DNA of 64,000 bases from positions 1-64,000 of the forward strand of contig JAUCBJ010007886.1 of the NCBI GenBank assembly GCA_032718475.1. Direction: 5' to 3'. Within the stretch, counting starts at the first letter, position 1; each line of letters starts with the position of its first letter. The position numbers and the translations under genes were made by a program. The notes below the pieces were generated by a model. That model was not told the DNA's origin. It ran no database searches and saw only the letters and a program-made list of their open reading frames with translations. Source of the DNA: Nemertoderma westbladi (taxonomy: Eukaryota > Xenacoelomorpha > Nemertodermatida > Nemertodermatidae). Below are positions 39,894 to 49,787 of this stretch, in pieces.

Positions 39894-40937
39894 TCAATCT
39901 GATACTGTTTTTATATGTTCCTTATTGTAATCTGCTACCTCTTCACTTGCTTTTGTAACTTTTATTTTCTTTGTAGGTATAGAATCATTGTTGGGAATGG
40001 AAGATGTTTGAGATGTAGATCTGCGCTTTCTATCACTCGATGTCTCTTCGATGTATGTCTTTGGATTAAATGTAGATGAAACTACTTCTGGAAATGACTT
40101 ATTAACCTTAAACTTCCAAGTTGGTTGATATAGAATCGCGAAACCGTCTGCTATATCAGTTGATGAACCCTTTAACATCATATCATAGAGAAACTCTATA
40201 TGAGGTATGTCTTTATCGTAATGTAACTGTAAATATTTGCTTTCCTTGTCTGTAATAATTACTTTTTTTTCTTGTACATTTATTTTTACCTTAAGTCGGT
40301 CAGATAAAGCTTTATCGCTCGTATCTAGCTCTGAAAAGACACCTTCGTTACTAATTTCATAATTCCATTCATACCACAATGAATTTACTTCCGATGCTGT
40401 TAAGTTAAACCCATTATAATACCTAAGACCAATAGCATCAGAATATCTAGCTGAAATCTCCCATAGTCCCATATAAGTCGTTCCTTTATATTTGCTTACA
40501 AAACCAACAAAAGATGGGTTGGTTAAATTAACAACAGAACACTGATTTATTATTTCGAGTGGTGGTGATAACAATTCTAATATTTCTGACTTACTCTGAA
40601 GCAATAAATTAATGAGTGATTTGTTTAGAATTTGACATTTGCCTTGCTTCTGAATATATACGTTTTCAGTAATAACACAGGTGGAAATATTTAACTTTCC
40701 TCTTGTAAATTCTATATTAGGATAAATATTACCTCTTGAAACTGGTGATTCCTTTTGTCGGTTGATTAATATTTCTAAGACGTCTAGAAGGTAGAGTGTA
40801 TCCTGGTAAGAGAAGCACGTTGTTACATTGCTATCGCTTGAGAGTAATATAAAATACTTGCCATAAACAATACTACAGGTATATTTATTACATGTAAATT
40901 TCCAAGTATTGCTTGAAGTTTTTTTAAATAAATCCAT
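39894..40937 (-). CDS. Polinton protein of unknown function, 347 aa, NLS-like tail
   Basis: 347 codons, leftmost-reading gene at the right end of the element. The C-terminal about 60 residues are Ser/Thr/Lys-rich with NLS-like clusters (DRKRRS and PTKKIKV). A central block (FVSKYKGTTYMGLWEISARY, then NGFNLTASEVNSLW) has the KGxxYxxI...Y...G(F/I)xLxxxExxxL layout of a PC4/Sub1-type single-strand DNA-binding or coactivator domain. A similar but weaker block is at residues 10-55. This resemblance is pattern-level only. A nuclear DNA-binding or transcription role is inferred. Not recognised otherwise. Confidence 0.75.
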   Translation of the reverse strand: MDLFKKTSSNTWKFTCNKYTCSIVYGKYFILLSSDSNVTTCFSYQDTLYLLDVLEILINRQKESPVSRGNIYPNIEFTRGKLNISTCVITENVYIQKQGKCQILNKSLINLLLQSKSEILELLSPPLEIINQCSVVNLTNPSFVGFVSKYKGTTYMGLWEISARYSDAIGLRYYNGFNLTASEVNSLWYEWNYEISNEGVFSELDTSDKALSDRLKVKINVQEKKVIITDKESKYLQLHYDKDIPHIEFLYDMMLKGSSTDIADGFAILYQPTWKFKVNKSFPEVVSSTFNPKTYIEETSSDRKRRSTSQTSSIPNNDSIPTKKIKVTKASEEVADYNKEHIKTVSD

Positions 40938-41552
40938 AATTAGAATGAAAACTATTTTGAAAAATAAAAACTAAATAAATGATTATTAGAATGTAAAACT
41001 TCTGTTTATATGGTTGCTTTAATACAACAGAGTGACTTACAGTGAGGAATATAGTAGCTTCGTGTAACAGATGCAACGTGTACAGCTAAATTTATTACAT
41101 TAGCATGAGTTAGAGAGTGAAATAGCAGTAACATGTAACAGATGCAACGTGATCAATGCTAGCTCTGTCATTCTAACTTATATTTTAACTTAGTTGACCG
41201 ACCAGTTACATCGATAAAAGAAATCGATTATTATTAATAGTCGAATTAATGTATTCTATGCTATAGTAATTATGTTAAGGAACTAGAAGCTATTTATAAA
41301 CATCTGCTACCAGTGATGAAGATGAAGAATTCAATGACTATGGTATAACTCAGATATTTATCGCCTTTTGCTCTCGAGGTTGGATGGAAGAGTGATTGGT
41401 GAGTTGTGAGGAGTTATAACGGTCCCGGGTTCGAACCCTGTTGAATATTTTGTTATCTGAAAAATTGCAAAATTAAATTTAGTTACTGGTGAAAAATAGC
41501 GATTTGAAAAATAGTAGAAGTTACCTGTAGACATCTCTAGCGTCTGTAAAAT
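40938..41552. other. Polinton right subterminal region
   Basis: Non-coding, AT-rich. It contains a repeated GTAACAGATGCAACGTG phrase (about 41065 and 41135), a tRNA-like pol III head at about 41385-41445 and an internal duplication of terminal-repeat sequence. Confidence 0.5.
41385..41446 (+). other. tRNA-like (pol III promoter) segment
   Basis: A tRNA-Leu/Ser-like A-box region (GATGGAAGAGTGATTGG, about 41383-41399) is followed by a perfect B box, GGGTTCGAACCC (41428-41439). The flanks do not form a convincing acceptor stem, so it is either a SINE head or a tRNA-like promoter within the Polinton end. Confidence 0.45.
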
Positions 41553-41640
41553 AATGGTTGGTGAAAAATAGCGATTTGAAAAATAGTAGAAGTTACCTGA
41601 TGCTAAGTGTAGACACCCGAACACCTGTAAAATAAAGGTT
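41483..41640. repeat. duplicated part of the terminal repeat at the right end
   Basis: TTTGAAAAATAGTAGAAGTT and the following GTAGACA...CTGTAAAATAA...GGTTGGTG sequence occur twice in tandem, at about 41483-41560 and 41557-41640. The left end has one copy only. Confidence 0.85.
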
Positions 41641-41875
41641 GGTGATTGGACGGAGTACTAGCGTTGGGTGACTAATAACGCCTCTAGCGGAAGATGCGGG
41701 AACTTGAGAAGTTGCCATGGTTACGGATGAAATGCTGACATCTGATTGGTTGAAATAATAACGACCACTGCTAAAGGTTGAAATGGTGGCTTCTGATTGG
41801 ATGGATTACTAAAAATGGACGGTAATGATGGGCTACGGGTGACTTTGATCGAGTTGGCTAGTAATGTATACTACT
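41553..41875. repeat. Polinton right terminal inverted repeat
   Basis: Mirror of the left terminal repeat. Just inside it, part of the repeat is duplicated once more (see 41483-41640). Confidence 0.95.
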
Positions 41876-44265
41876 CATATTAATATGAAAATAAAGTATC
41901 TGCAAAGAAAATAACCCAATACTATATAATTTGACCTTATTAAAAAATTTTAACTTTTGCACACTTATTTGTACAAATGCACTTTAGCAGATCGTAATGG
42001 TGGCTCTTATTTAACAAACTTATGTTTATCCTCTACCGATCTACGATGGTGTATGATCAAGTGTCAGTCGCTAAAAGTGTCAAAAATCCAATTTAATAAA
42101 TCTGGATTTGCGATTTTGGACCATATTCATGGACATTTTAAGTCACTTTATAGACATAAAAAGAAAAACAAATGTTACGATTATAGTTAGCAATCATTCC
42201 AAACTACATTTTAATCTAAAAAATAACATTCTACGATGAATAGAACTGGAAATAATAGTGTTTGAAATATCGAAAAAATGTTCACTATTTAAGTGCATTA
42301 TGCACTAAGTGCACATGCGTCTTTTCCCAAGTTGTATCCTATTTCATACACTACGATCTATTCTCTACCCAATGAAAAAAGTTTCAGATTAAATGGCCCT
42401 GTAGAACCGAAGTTATTGATGTTTAAAAATAGTCACTCGAAAATTTCAAATTCTCTTGGTCACATAGTCTAGTGGTTATCAATCACGTTAATGAAACCTA
42501 AGTTCGCGGGTTCGAAATCCAAGACCTGACCATTCTTAATTTTTTTGCAAAAAAAAATATTTTTATTTTTTCACTAAAATCGCTCTAACTTCGGTTCTGG
42601 TGGTCCAAATTCAATAAAATTGGTATATTCTTTGCCGTAATTTTTTTCTTAATCTTTTGAGAAGGGGTTATTTTAGGCCCCAAAAAAATTAAAAAAAAGG
42701 GCCAAAATAACGCGATATTTTTCGACCCTTAAAATTCGTAATTTTAATTATATATGTTAAGATAAAAGATAGCGGAGTTAATTTGATACTTTTTACAGGT
42801 ACTTTTGGCGCTAAATTATAATGGAATAGCGATTTGTTAAAAAAAAATTTTCGTCCCTTTTTATAAATATTATATTTCACACGATCGCCTGCCGCTCCAG
42901 TTTTATAAACCTCCGGCGCTGTGATTAACGCTGTTAGATAGATAATTTAACGCACTATAAGTCTGTGTAAACAAATCTCGCGTAAGTTAAGTAGTTTTCG
43001 AGCTAGACGATTTCCCGCGAAGCAAGTTTGAAGCGCGAAATTATAATTTTGGCCCTCATTTTTTTAATATCATCCTTGGAGCAAAACCGATAGCATATTG
43101 AATTCCCCGTATGGATATTGACTGTATAGAATGTACCTTAACCAACTAAAGTTAAAAATAAAAAATTATTCGATAAAAACTACGTTACAAATTCTGGCCC
43201 TTTTTGGCCCCTATTGCCGACATATTTTTTGTACCCCCATTCGATAGGAACGTAGCCCCTATGATCTTCTACGAGTTTCATAAAAGAATTAGTGGATTCC
43301 TACCCGCGTTGTCGAATTAAACATTTCGGAAATACGTTTTCCAAAAAAGACGGACAAAAACGTACAAATTTACAGCCCCTTTTTCCACCCGAAATTTTAA
43401 TAAATATCTTACCCCCATTCGATACGAAGGTAGTACCACTCTTCCCCTTTCCAACCGCGTTACTTTCGTCCCCGTACGATTAATATTAGCCGAGTTATAG
43501 CGGATCCCGCAAAGTCATTTTGTCCGTTTTTTCAACTTTGACGGACATTTTCGGAAAAAAGGCGTGGTAATCTTTTTTGAAAAAAAAAAACGAATTCACT
43601 AATTTATCCCTTCTATCATATCCCGGCGTCGGCTAAGCAATAACCTAGGGTTTTTTCGAGCCACTGTAGAGCGCCTTTCAAAAAAATTTTAAAATTGTCG
43701 AAAAAATGACGGTTTTTTGTCCGCCGTGTCCGTCGAAGGGTTAGATTTAATAATGTTAGAGTTGCTAATATCTTAGAATTCCGAGCCGCTCCCCTGGTGA
43801 GAAAATAAAAAAATTTGGTCAGTTCCTTCATCGAAAAGTCCCCCAGAATCCCAAGTTAACCTATATAGTTAGCGATGGCCTGCGGCTTTAGGAGCGGCCG
43901 CGGAATTCACCTCCCTCATAGCGGCCGCGGCGGTGTTGCGTCAAATGGAGAAATATTTATCCCACCGAGCGAAGTGAGTGAGTGAAATATGAAACGGTAT
44001 CATGAAGATGAAATGCGGGTAGGTAACCCATAGCCCATCATTGAGTTTACTTTATTTCACGACGTATTTCACGCTGACTTGAAAATATAAAGTTATTTAT
44101 TATTTATTTCGCTACCTTTCCACCGATAATTACAGTAGTAGTCTAGTAAACGCTCAATAGAGTGTACAAAGGAGAATCGTGAACTTGGTTCATCACGCAA
44201 TTTTATTTTCTCAATGCCTTTTCTGATAATTACGGAGCCCGGGACGGACATGAAAAAAATATTTT
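41876..44265. other. non-coding region with diverged repeats
   Basis: No gene is supported. 42540-43880 is rich in GGCCC/TTTTTGG phrases. It contains a loosely repeated segment (ACCCCCATTCGATA(G/C)GAA at about 43235 and 43417; GTCCG/AAAAAGACGGACA words) suggesting a decayed tandem or transposon sequence. NotI-type GCGGCCGC occurs twice near 43890-43930. Confidence 0.4.
42458..42535 (+). mobile_element. tRNA-like SINE head
   Basis: GGTCACATAGTCTAGTGGTT (A-box region) and GCGGGTTCGAAATCC (B-box) are spaced as in a tRNA. The 5' GGTCA pairs with the 3' TGACC near 42532, closing an acceptor-like stem. The anticodon and T stems are poor, so a tRNA-derived SINE head is more likely than a functional tRNA. 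T-rich and A-rich sequence follows. Confidence 0.5.
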
Positions 44266-44269
44266 TCTA

Positions 44270-44385
44270 ACACGAGTCCTCATGATACAGTAGCTAACAC
44301 GAGCCCTCATGATACAGTAGCTAACACGAGCCCTCATGTTACTAACATGAGGGCTCGTGTTACTAACATGATCCCTCATGGCTCC
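44270..44385. repeat. CACGAGCCCTCATG repeats forming a perfect palindrome
   Basis: The motif TAACACGAGCCCTCATG occurs three times in tandem in slightly varied form (44270-44338) and twice in inverse form (44343-44383). The central pair is a perfect inverted repeat with 20-bp arms: 44322-44341 against 44343-44362, with a single spacer base. Confidence 0.95.
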
Positions 44386-46020
44386 AAACGCAACCATAAA
44401 TATAAGCTAAATTTGTTATAACATAATTTATGTCATTTTTACATTTATTTATACACCAACTAATTTAATTTGTGCAGTTTCTATCACTTATAATATATAT
44501 ACAATAATTTCGTAATGTTACAATTTTGGAATAAAACTACATACATACAGTACTTGTTGCAAAGTACTTTACGGTGCAGTGCTCTGATCCTCGTGGCTTT
44601 ATTTTCACTCACTCACTACGTTCATGTAATAAATTTTACAAATGGATGCCTGGTGGTAGGCCTTCAGATTGAAATAGGGTTAATTAAAGGCCTTTCCTTT
44701 TTAAGACAGGATGGATGAAAACTTAAAGCAAATCCAATTGATCTCAAATGAATATCTCGTCTCAATGTTTAATCAATTCAGAGAAAAGGAGCAGGTGCAG
44801 CTATTCATAGCTTACCCGGTATTTAATCTGTACTTTACAGTATATATATCTTTATTCTCTAAGTAGCATTCAATCCTATCCTAAATAATTAAAGAAAGTC
44901 AATAGCACAGGTTACACGTTTATTCTGGTCAATGAAGTGTAAAATGACTACCCGGTTCTCTGGGGAGTAGAAATTATGACTAAATGGCCAAATAAATTTC
45001 TTATTACTTTGATCTGATCGTTTCAAGTTAAAGATCCTGAGCTCCGAATTCAAGGTTAAATTCTTCATTAAAAAGATAAAAAAACTACAGTATTCAAGGT
45101 AAACAGATCGTTCGTTTTGAAGTACATTGGCACATATGGTTATTTATCACTGTTAAGGTTGATGAGTCGTAAATACAGTGTCACATACAGTAGACTACAG
45201 TATGCTTGCCCTTCTTTGTATTGAGAATTTCCAAGCAGCATAACGTAAATGTAAATAATATAATGTAAATTACATGTACCTCAGAATAAATTTCGTTAAT
45301 ACGTTTGCCAATAAGAGAGTTCCATACATTTATGTTCGCTTGAGTTACAATTCACATGGCGGTGTGAGAAAGATTTCCATAAATTTTTGACCTTCGTCCT
45401 GGTCAGTCGGGCCTCCGTCATGGGATGATAAATAACTAATGCTTGTTGTCTTTGGCCCATACAAATTTTCTTCTATAAAGTACAGTTCTTGGCCGTAGAC
45501 GAAGGTCCCACACACATGGGGGTACAAAGGTCCGAAAAAAAAGCGACCCAGTCGCTAAATTTCGTCCCATTCGGACCTTCGTCCCATTCGGATCTTCGTC
45601 CCATTCGGACATTTCGTCCCATTCGGACCTTTGACCTACAAGCTACAACCCACAGCACCTACACTTTAAAATATCACTTATCAGTCAATAACGGCACGGG
45701 GCAACAGGAGCCAGCTGCAAACAAAGAAACAATCCAATAGCAACGGGGAGATTACAGAAATTGACCTTCAATTATTGGAGGTGTGTACCTGTACACTGTA
45801 CACTGTACATACTAAATAAAATTAAAGATTACTGTATTAAAGAAGGGAGCTTGCTTGCTACAGCTACTATACATTTCAGTGCTGCGTTATGGATTGCCCG
45901 TACTATGAAACGTGACCTGTATAAATAACTCATATCTGACATCCCATCTATTTTTCCAAGATATTTGTTGAAATTTGGTCTCAATATTATTTCTGAAGAA
46001 TTTTCCATATACAGTACTAC
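44386..46020. other. non-coding stretch
   Basis: No gene is supported. 45565-45632 is a short array of a roughly 18-bp unit (TTCGTCCCATTCGGACC), and 45790-45812 contains GTACACTGTACACTGTACA. Confidence 0.4.
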
Positions 46021-47235
46021 TGTGACGGGATCCAGGAGGGATCCCGGTTTATCCGGTGTTAGTTCACGCGTCCCCGCCGTGTGTGAAGAGTAAATGTGTT
46101 CGTGTCGTTCGTTGTATAATGATCGGTATAAAGATATAGATATAGGTTGTTGTACACGGAAGGCGGGATACGGTAACTAAAGCTAAACTATCTAACCTAA
46201 ACTAGCACCAATATTGCACTGAGATAACTGAACTGATATGATTACTGCCAAGTGGCTATATTGCACGGTTGGCCTTGTTACTCTACCTAATCGATGCCTT
46301 TCCCCCCTCTGATTGGTTGATACCCTTGTTGGCGCCCTTTGGAGTGTTCCCGTTCACTCCACCTGTTCTCTCTGGGTTAGGGGTTTGGCCCCTGACCCTC
46401 ATTGTGTGCTTCTCCTTCCCATTCTCATTGGGGTGGCACGAGTGATTGATTACCCAATCTCGTGGCCCCCAATATTGCTTATCGGCTTAACTTTATGGGG
46501 TGTTAGTGGGATTGAATAAGCTAACACTCCCCCCCATGCTATCTTCCCGGTAAGAAGATAGCATCAACCAAAAAGTGCGCTACAATCCCGCTGGATCCCG
46601 ATCTAGTATCGGGTGTGGGGTGGAATTCTTTTCTCTCGGAGCCGGCTTTCCAGGCCGCTCCCTATTGGTATGATAACGCTACCCTGTATGCCTGGCGTCC
46701 CATGTCGGGCCGATCGCGCTCACCTCTCACGCGACTTTTGTTTCCCCAACACTTTCGCCCTGTCTCCTCTCCACTCTCACCCTAACTCTCTCATACACTC
46801 GGACCTCCTCGTCCCACACTCAGCCTCTTATTCTCCCCCCCCCCACATTAGAATTGCGTCCGCACTCTCTCCGCACTTTCGCTCTATTACTCCGTCCCTC
46901 AACCCCACTTTGACTACCTCATTCCTCCTGACGAATCTCCCCCCCTCTTGTGCCGTCGCACTCAAGAAGTGTGAAATTGTCTGGTGTCTCGTCCATAGTG
47001 CCATAGTCAGTTTACCCCCCAGTCCCAGTACCTAATTGAGAAAGGTTGTATGACTATAGTACTTACTCCGAACGTATATTTGTAGATTACTAATTACTAT
47101 GTACGTACATACGAATTGCACTTATATGATTATTTGCATTAATTAGATTTATACTTAATAGTTCGTACGTCTCACGCGGCGCCTTCCAGGCGTACCACGT
47201 CCAAGTCCCAGTCTCTCTCCCTCGGCTCTGGGAAC
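46021..47235 (-). mobile_element. candidate 3' LTR / 3' flank of BEL/Pao element A
   Basis: Non-coding, GC-richer than the left flank. It starts sharply with TGTGACGGGATCC at 46021, the kind of TG terminus expected for an LTR edge. It contains hairpins such as GCTATCTTCCCGG/TAAGAAGATAGC near 46540 and pyrimidine tracts at 46820-46850, which would be purine tracts on the element's strand. The region lies directly downstream of the last reading frame of element A. I cannot find the partner LTR in the window, so the assignment is tentative. Confidence 0.35.
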
Positions 47236-48894
47236 CTATCTGTTCCTCTGGGGATAGTTCCCCCTGGCGTCCTCTTCCCTGGGTCGTTTCTTCGTTACCA
47301 CCGTTCCTCTGGGATCCGCTTTCTGCTTTCGGACCTTCGCCGCCACCTCCCTGCTGATCCCGGTTGTCGGCTCCTTGGGCGCTGGTGTTATTAGTGCCCG
47401 ATATCGCTTCGCTGGTGGCCCCTCAGAGTGGCCCGGTTGTCTCCCTCTGGTGGCGTCCCATAGGATCATCTTCATTGCTTGTGGTACGTGCTCCGCCAAG
47501 AAATCCCTAAACTCCCTTCGGTTCTGTGGCGTCCACCTGTCCAAATATCTTTGTGTGTTCATCACTCCGGCGTACGACGCCGCCGTTGCTACCTCTTGGT
47601 AGGTAAACGGTAGCCTCCGCTTTATGATTTCCATGTGAGTCTCCTGATTGATAAGGAAGAAACCCCACTTGAACTCCTGGGCCTTCATGCGCTGGCGCGT
47701 CATGGCCCCGACGTCGGCCCACTCCTCCAATCTTGCGAACTTCTCCTCGTCGTCCATCCAGTCGCACTGGCGTCCGTAGTGTCCCCGAAAGTGGCACTTT
47801 GGACATCGGTTATGCAACCGTGGACACGCCCCCATCCTGTGGCTTGGCTCTCGGCAGTAGAGACAAAAGGTTCCCTTCTGGAACCGGTACAAGCAGCTCC
47901 TTTCCTGGTGGGTCTGTCTCCCACAGTAGTCGCAGCCGAGTACCAATGTCTCCCGTCCCACCTCGTCTTTCGTCCCAAGCGATCTCCGCGGTCTGTGGAG
48001 TCGCTGGTAGGCGAATTTCTCTACGTTGGTCTCCCTGTCTACGTCGATCTCTCCGCCCCTCTCGGGCATCGTCTCCCCGAATACTATCCGTGGTGCCGTC
48101 CCCGGTTGCTCGCCCAACCTGATGGTGCTCCCCGCGAAATCCATCGTCGGCTCCTCGTGCACCCAGGTCCGCTTGCCGGATCTGTTCCAGAAGGCCCTCG
48201 CCCCACTGGCCATCACCACCCTCCCGCCAACCCAGTCCGTGTCCGAGTGGCCTATCCTCTTGATGGGCGGCATCTCTCCGAACTCGTCGTCGTCCTCCTC
48301 CTCTGGCAGTGACTCCAACCCCGGTATCCCGATGGATCCACTATGTCCCTTCCCGCCTTGGCTCCCGCCCGTAGCTCTCCATCCCTCTAACTCCCTTAAC
48401 TTCCTTGGCGGCTGGTCGCCTTCGGCGCCCGCTGGTATGGGCATCGCTTGCAACCCCGACGTCGACTGTCTCAGCGATCCCACCGTCCATCCCAGTTCTC
48501 GCCCTAGAGACTCCCCCGAACTCCCTGACGAAGTCCAATGAAGCTCGTCTAAGCCTGCCTGTTCCCCGAAGCCGTAACTCTGTGTCCTGGCCTCCTCTTC
48601 CCTCTCCTCTGCTTCTATCCTCTCCCGTCTGGCGACTTCTTCCAGTCGCTTTGCTTCTCGTCTATCCGTTTCTAGCTGCTCCCATCTCTGATACGGCATA
48701 TCTGTCTCCCCGTCTACCAGATGTCGGCTGTTGTAGTACACTGACTCGCCCTTCAGCCCCGGGTGGTCTACCAGACCGTCGAAGGCCGTTTTAAAGGCTC
48801 TCCTGTAGCTTAGGGGTGATCCCGATAACAGAAATGCCCCTGGTTCCCTCTCGATGACCACGGTCATAAATAAGTTAAGCAAACTTATCATCAT
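47236..48894 (-). CDS. zinc-knuckle protein X1, main part (BEL/Pao element A)
   Basis: 552 codons. The N-terminal part contains a Glu/Arg-rich coiled-coil-like stretch (residues about 70-105), then a low-complexity Gly/Ser/Glu region. Three CCHC/CxxC knuckle motifs follow near residues 315-370 (CDYCGRQTHQERSC, CLYCREPSHRMGACP, CPKCHFRGHYGRQC). The C-terminus is strongly basic (TKKRPREEDARG). Such knuckles bind RNA or ssDNA, as in retroviral nucleocapsids. The upstream frame is the same reading frame, separated by a TGA at 48918-48916. Its knuckle region aligns by pattern with X2 (55.8-56.5 kb). It lies downstream of, not upstream of, pol on the same strand. Function is not recognised beyond nucleic-acid binding. 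Confidence 0.65.
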   Translation of the reverse strand: MMISLLNLFMTVVIEREPGAFLLSGSPLSYRRAFKTAFDGLVDHPGLKGESVYYNSRHLVDGETDMPYQRWEQLETDRREAKRLEEVARRERIEAEEREEEARTQSYGFGEQAGLDELHWTSSGSSGESLGRELGWTVGSLRQSTSGLQAMPIPAGAEGDQPPRKLRELEGWRATGGSQGGKGHSGSIGIPGLESLPEEEDDDEFGEMPPIKRIGHSDTDWVGGRVVMASGARAFWNRSGKRTWVHEEPTMDFAGSTIRLGEQPGTAPRIVFGETMPERGGEIDVDRETNVEKFAYQRLHRPRRSLGTKDEVGRETLVLGCDYCGRQTHQERSCLYRFQKGTFCLYCREPSHRMGACPRLHNRCPKCHFRGHYGRQCDWMDDEEKFARLEEWADVGAMTRQRMKAQEFKWGFFLINQETHMEIIKRRLPFTYQEVATAASYAGVMNTQRYLDRWTPQNRREFRDFLAEHVPQAMKMILWDATRGRQPGHSEGPPAKRYRALITPAPKEPTTGISREVAAKVRKQKADPRGTVVTKKRPREEDARGNYPQRNR

Positions 48895-48915
48895 CCAATC
48901 TTCCTGCAGGATATA

Positions 48916-49787
48916 TCACTTCTGATATACCTTTATCGCTCCTCTGCGGAATTGATATATCTCTTGCTTTCCCGGTCTCGCTCCCCACTTTAGCGAGTTC
49001 GCTAGTTCTGCTCCGTATTCTTCCCTGAACTTCCCCCAGTCCATTGGTTTGTGGCATACGAGCCCCAATAGCTGGCCCATTGCCACCGCCCCGCATTGGC
49101 CTGTGTTTTCGATTACCCCCAACCCATCCGGTGCCGTCATAGCCATAAAGACCTTCTGCATATCCAGGAGGTTGGTGGCGTCCGGACCGATGATTCTCTC
49201 CGCATCCTCGCGAATCGCCGATCCCACTTTCGTCGTCGACTTCTCTCTTACTAAGACTTGTACCGCTTTCGGTAACCGGTTTAATTTCGGCCCGTCCTTC
49301 TTCCCATACGTCCCTAGGTCGAATAAGAAGATGTCCCATTTGGCGCGGCCAAATGTAGGAGTATGGTCCTGGCCGACCCTGCCGTTCCTCGTCTCGAACC
49401 CGCTTCGTCTTCCACGGTTCCCTCGTCATCTAGGATCATATATCCCCCTCTGTTGACGGACTCTATGAATCTCTTCCAGTCCTTCCTCGGTGATTCCCTC
49501 GGGTACTTCGGAATCCCGAACTTCGCCTCGTCCCCTTTTACCACATAGTGGAAGTGTTGGAAGATCGCGTTGTCCAGCGACGGCGTCCCATAGGTCCCGA
49601 CCAGCCGCTGTTCGTGCATCTCCCTGAAGTGATCCTGCAGCGCTCGCGCCGCGTGACCCCTTTCCAACCTCTCGTAGTATCCTCTCGTCTTCTCTTCCGG
49701 ATGCCTCTCGGTGAAATCCACCAGTATCTCCTTTCCTCCTGACTCCGCCTTTCTCTTCCTGATCAACTTGCTCGCCATTCCGAACAC
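48916..49787 (-). pseudogene. protein X1, N-terminal part, frameshifted
   Basis: An ATG-initiated frame (preferred start MASKLIRKRK at about 49778) runs to about 49370 with coherent sequence. Coherent sequence then continues in a different frame (including AKWDIFLFDLGTYG, REDAERIIGPDATNLLDM and MGQLLGLVCHKPMDWGKF) down to a TGA at 48918-48916. The C-terminal main part resumes in that same frame. One frameshift near 49340-49400 and one nonsense codon are therefore needed to explain the layout, unless recoding is used. The fold is not recognised; it could be a capsid-like domain preceding the knuckles. Confidence 0.5.

Larger units (their letters stand above)
22420..41875. mobile_element. Polinton/Maverick, complete, with terminal inverted repeats
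   Basis: The 19,456-bp element is bounded by 323-bp inverted repeats that start AGTAGTATAC and carries the diagnostic Polinton set. This comprises protein-primed PolB, retroviral-type integrase, A32-type ATPase, adenain-type protease, double jelly-roll major capsid protein and minor-capsid-like proteins. Two convergent gene blocks meet at about 33.4-34.8 kb. The flanks CAGCTT (22414-22419) and CATATT (41876-41881) agree at four of six positions and may be a decayed 6-bp target duplication. Core genes are open, but one capsid-like gene is split by a transposon and one further gene is frameshifted. It is therefore an integrated, probably non-productive copy. Confidence 0.95.

Noticed and set aside
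41358-41624. Minus-strand frame over the right terminal repeat
   Set aside because: It translates terminal repeat sequence and its duplication, and mirrors the frame at the left end. It is not a gene.
42458-42535. Functional tRNA gene
   Set aside because: The outer stem pairs partly, but the anticodon and T stems fail. A SINE head is more likely.
46613-47035. 140-codon plus-strand frame (Pro/Ser-rich)
   Set aside because: Its composition follows the pyrimidine-rich candidate LTR. No domain is seen, and it lies opposite in sense to the element.
47375-48794. Several plus-strand open frames over the X1 gene
   Set aside because: They are shadows of the GC-rich minus-strand frame. They contain Pro/Ser-rich composition typical of antisense reading and no domain.
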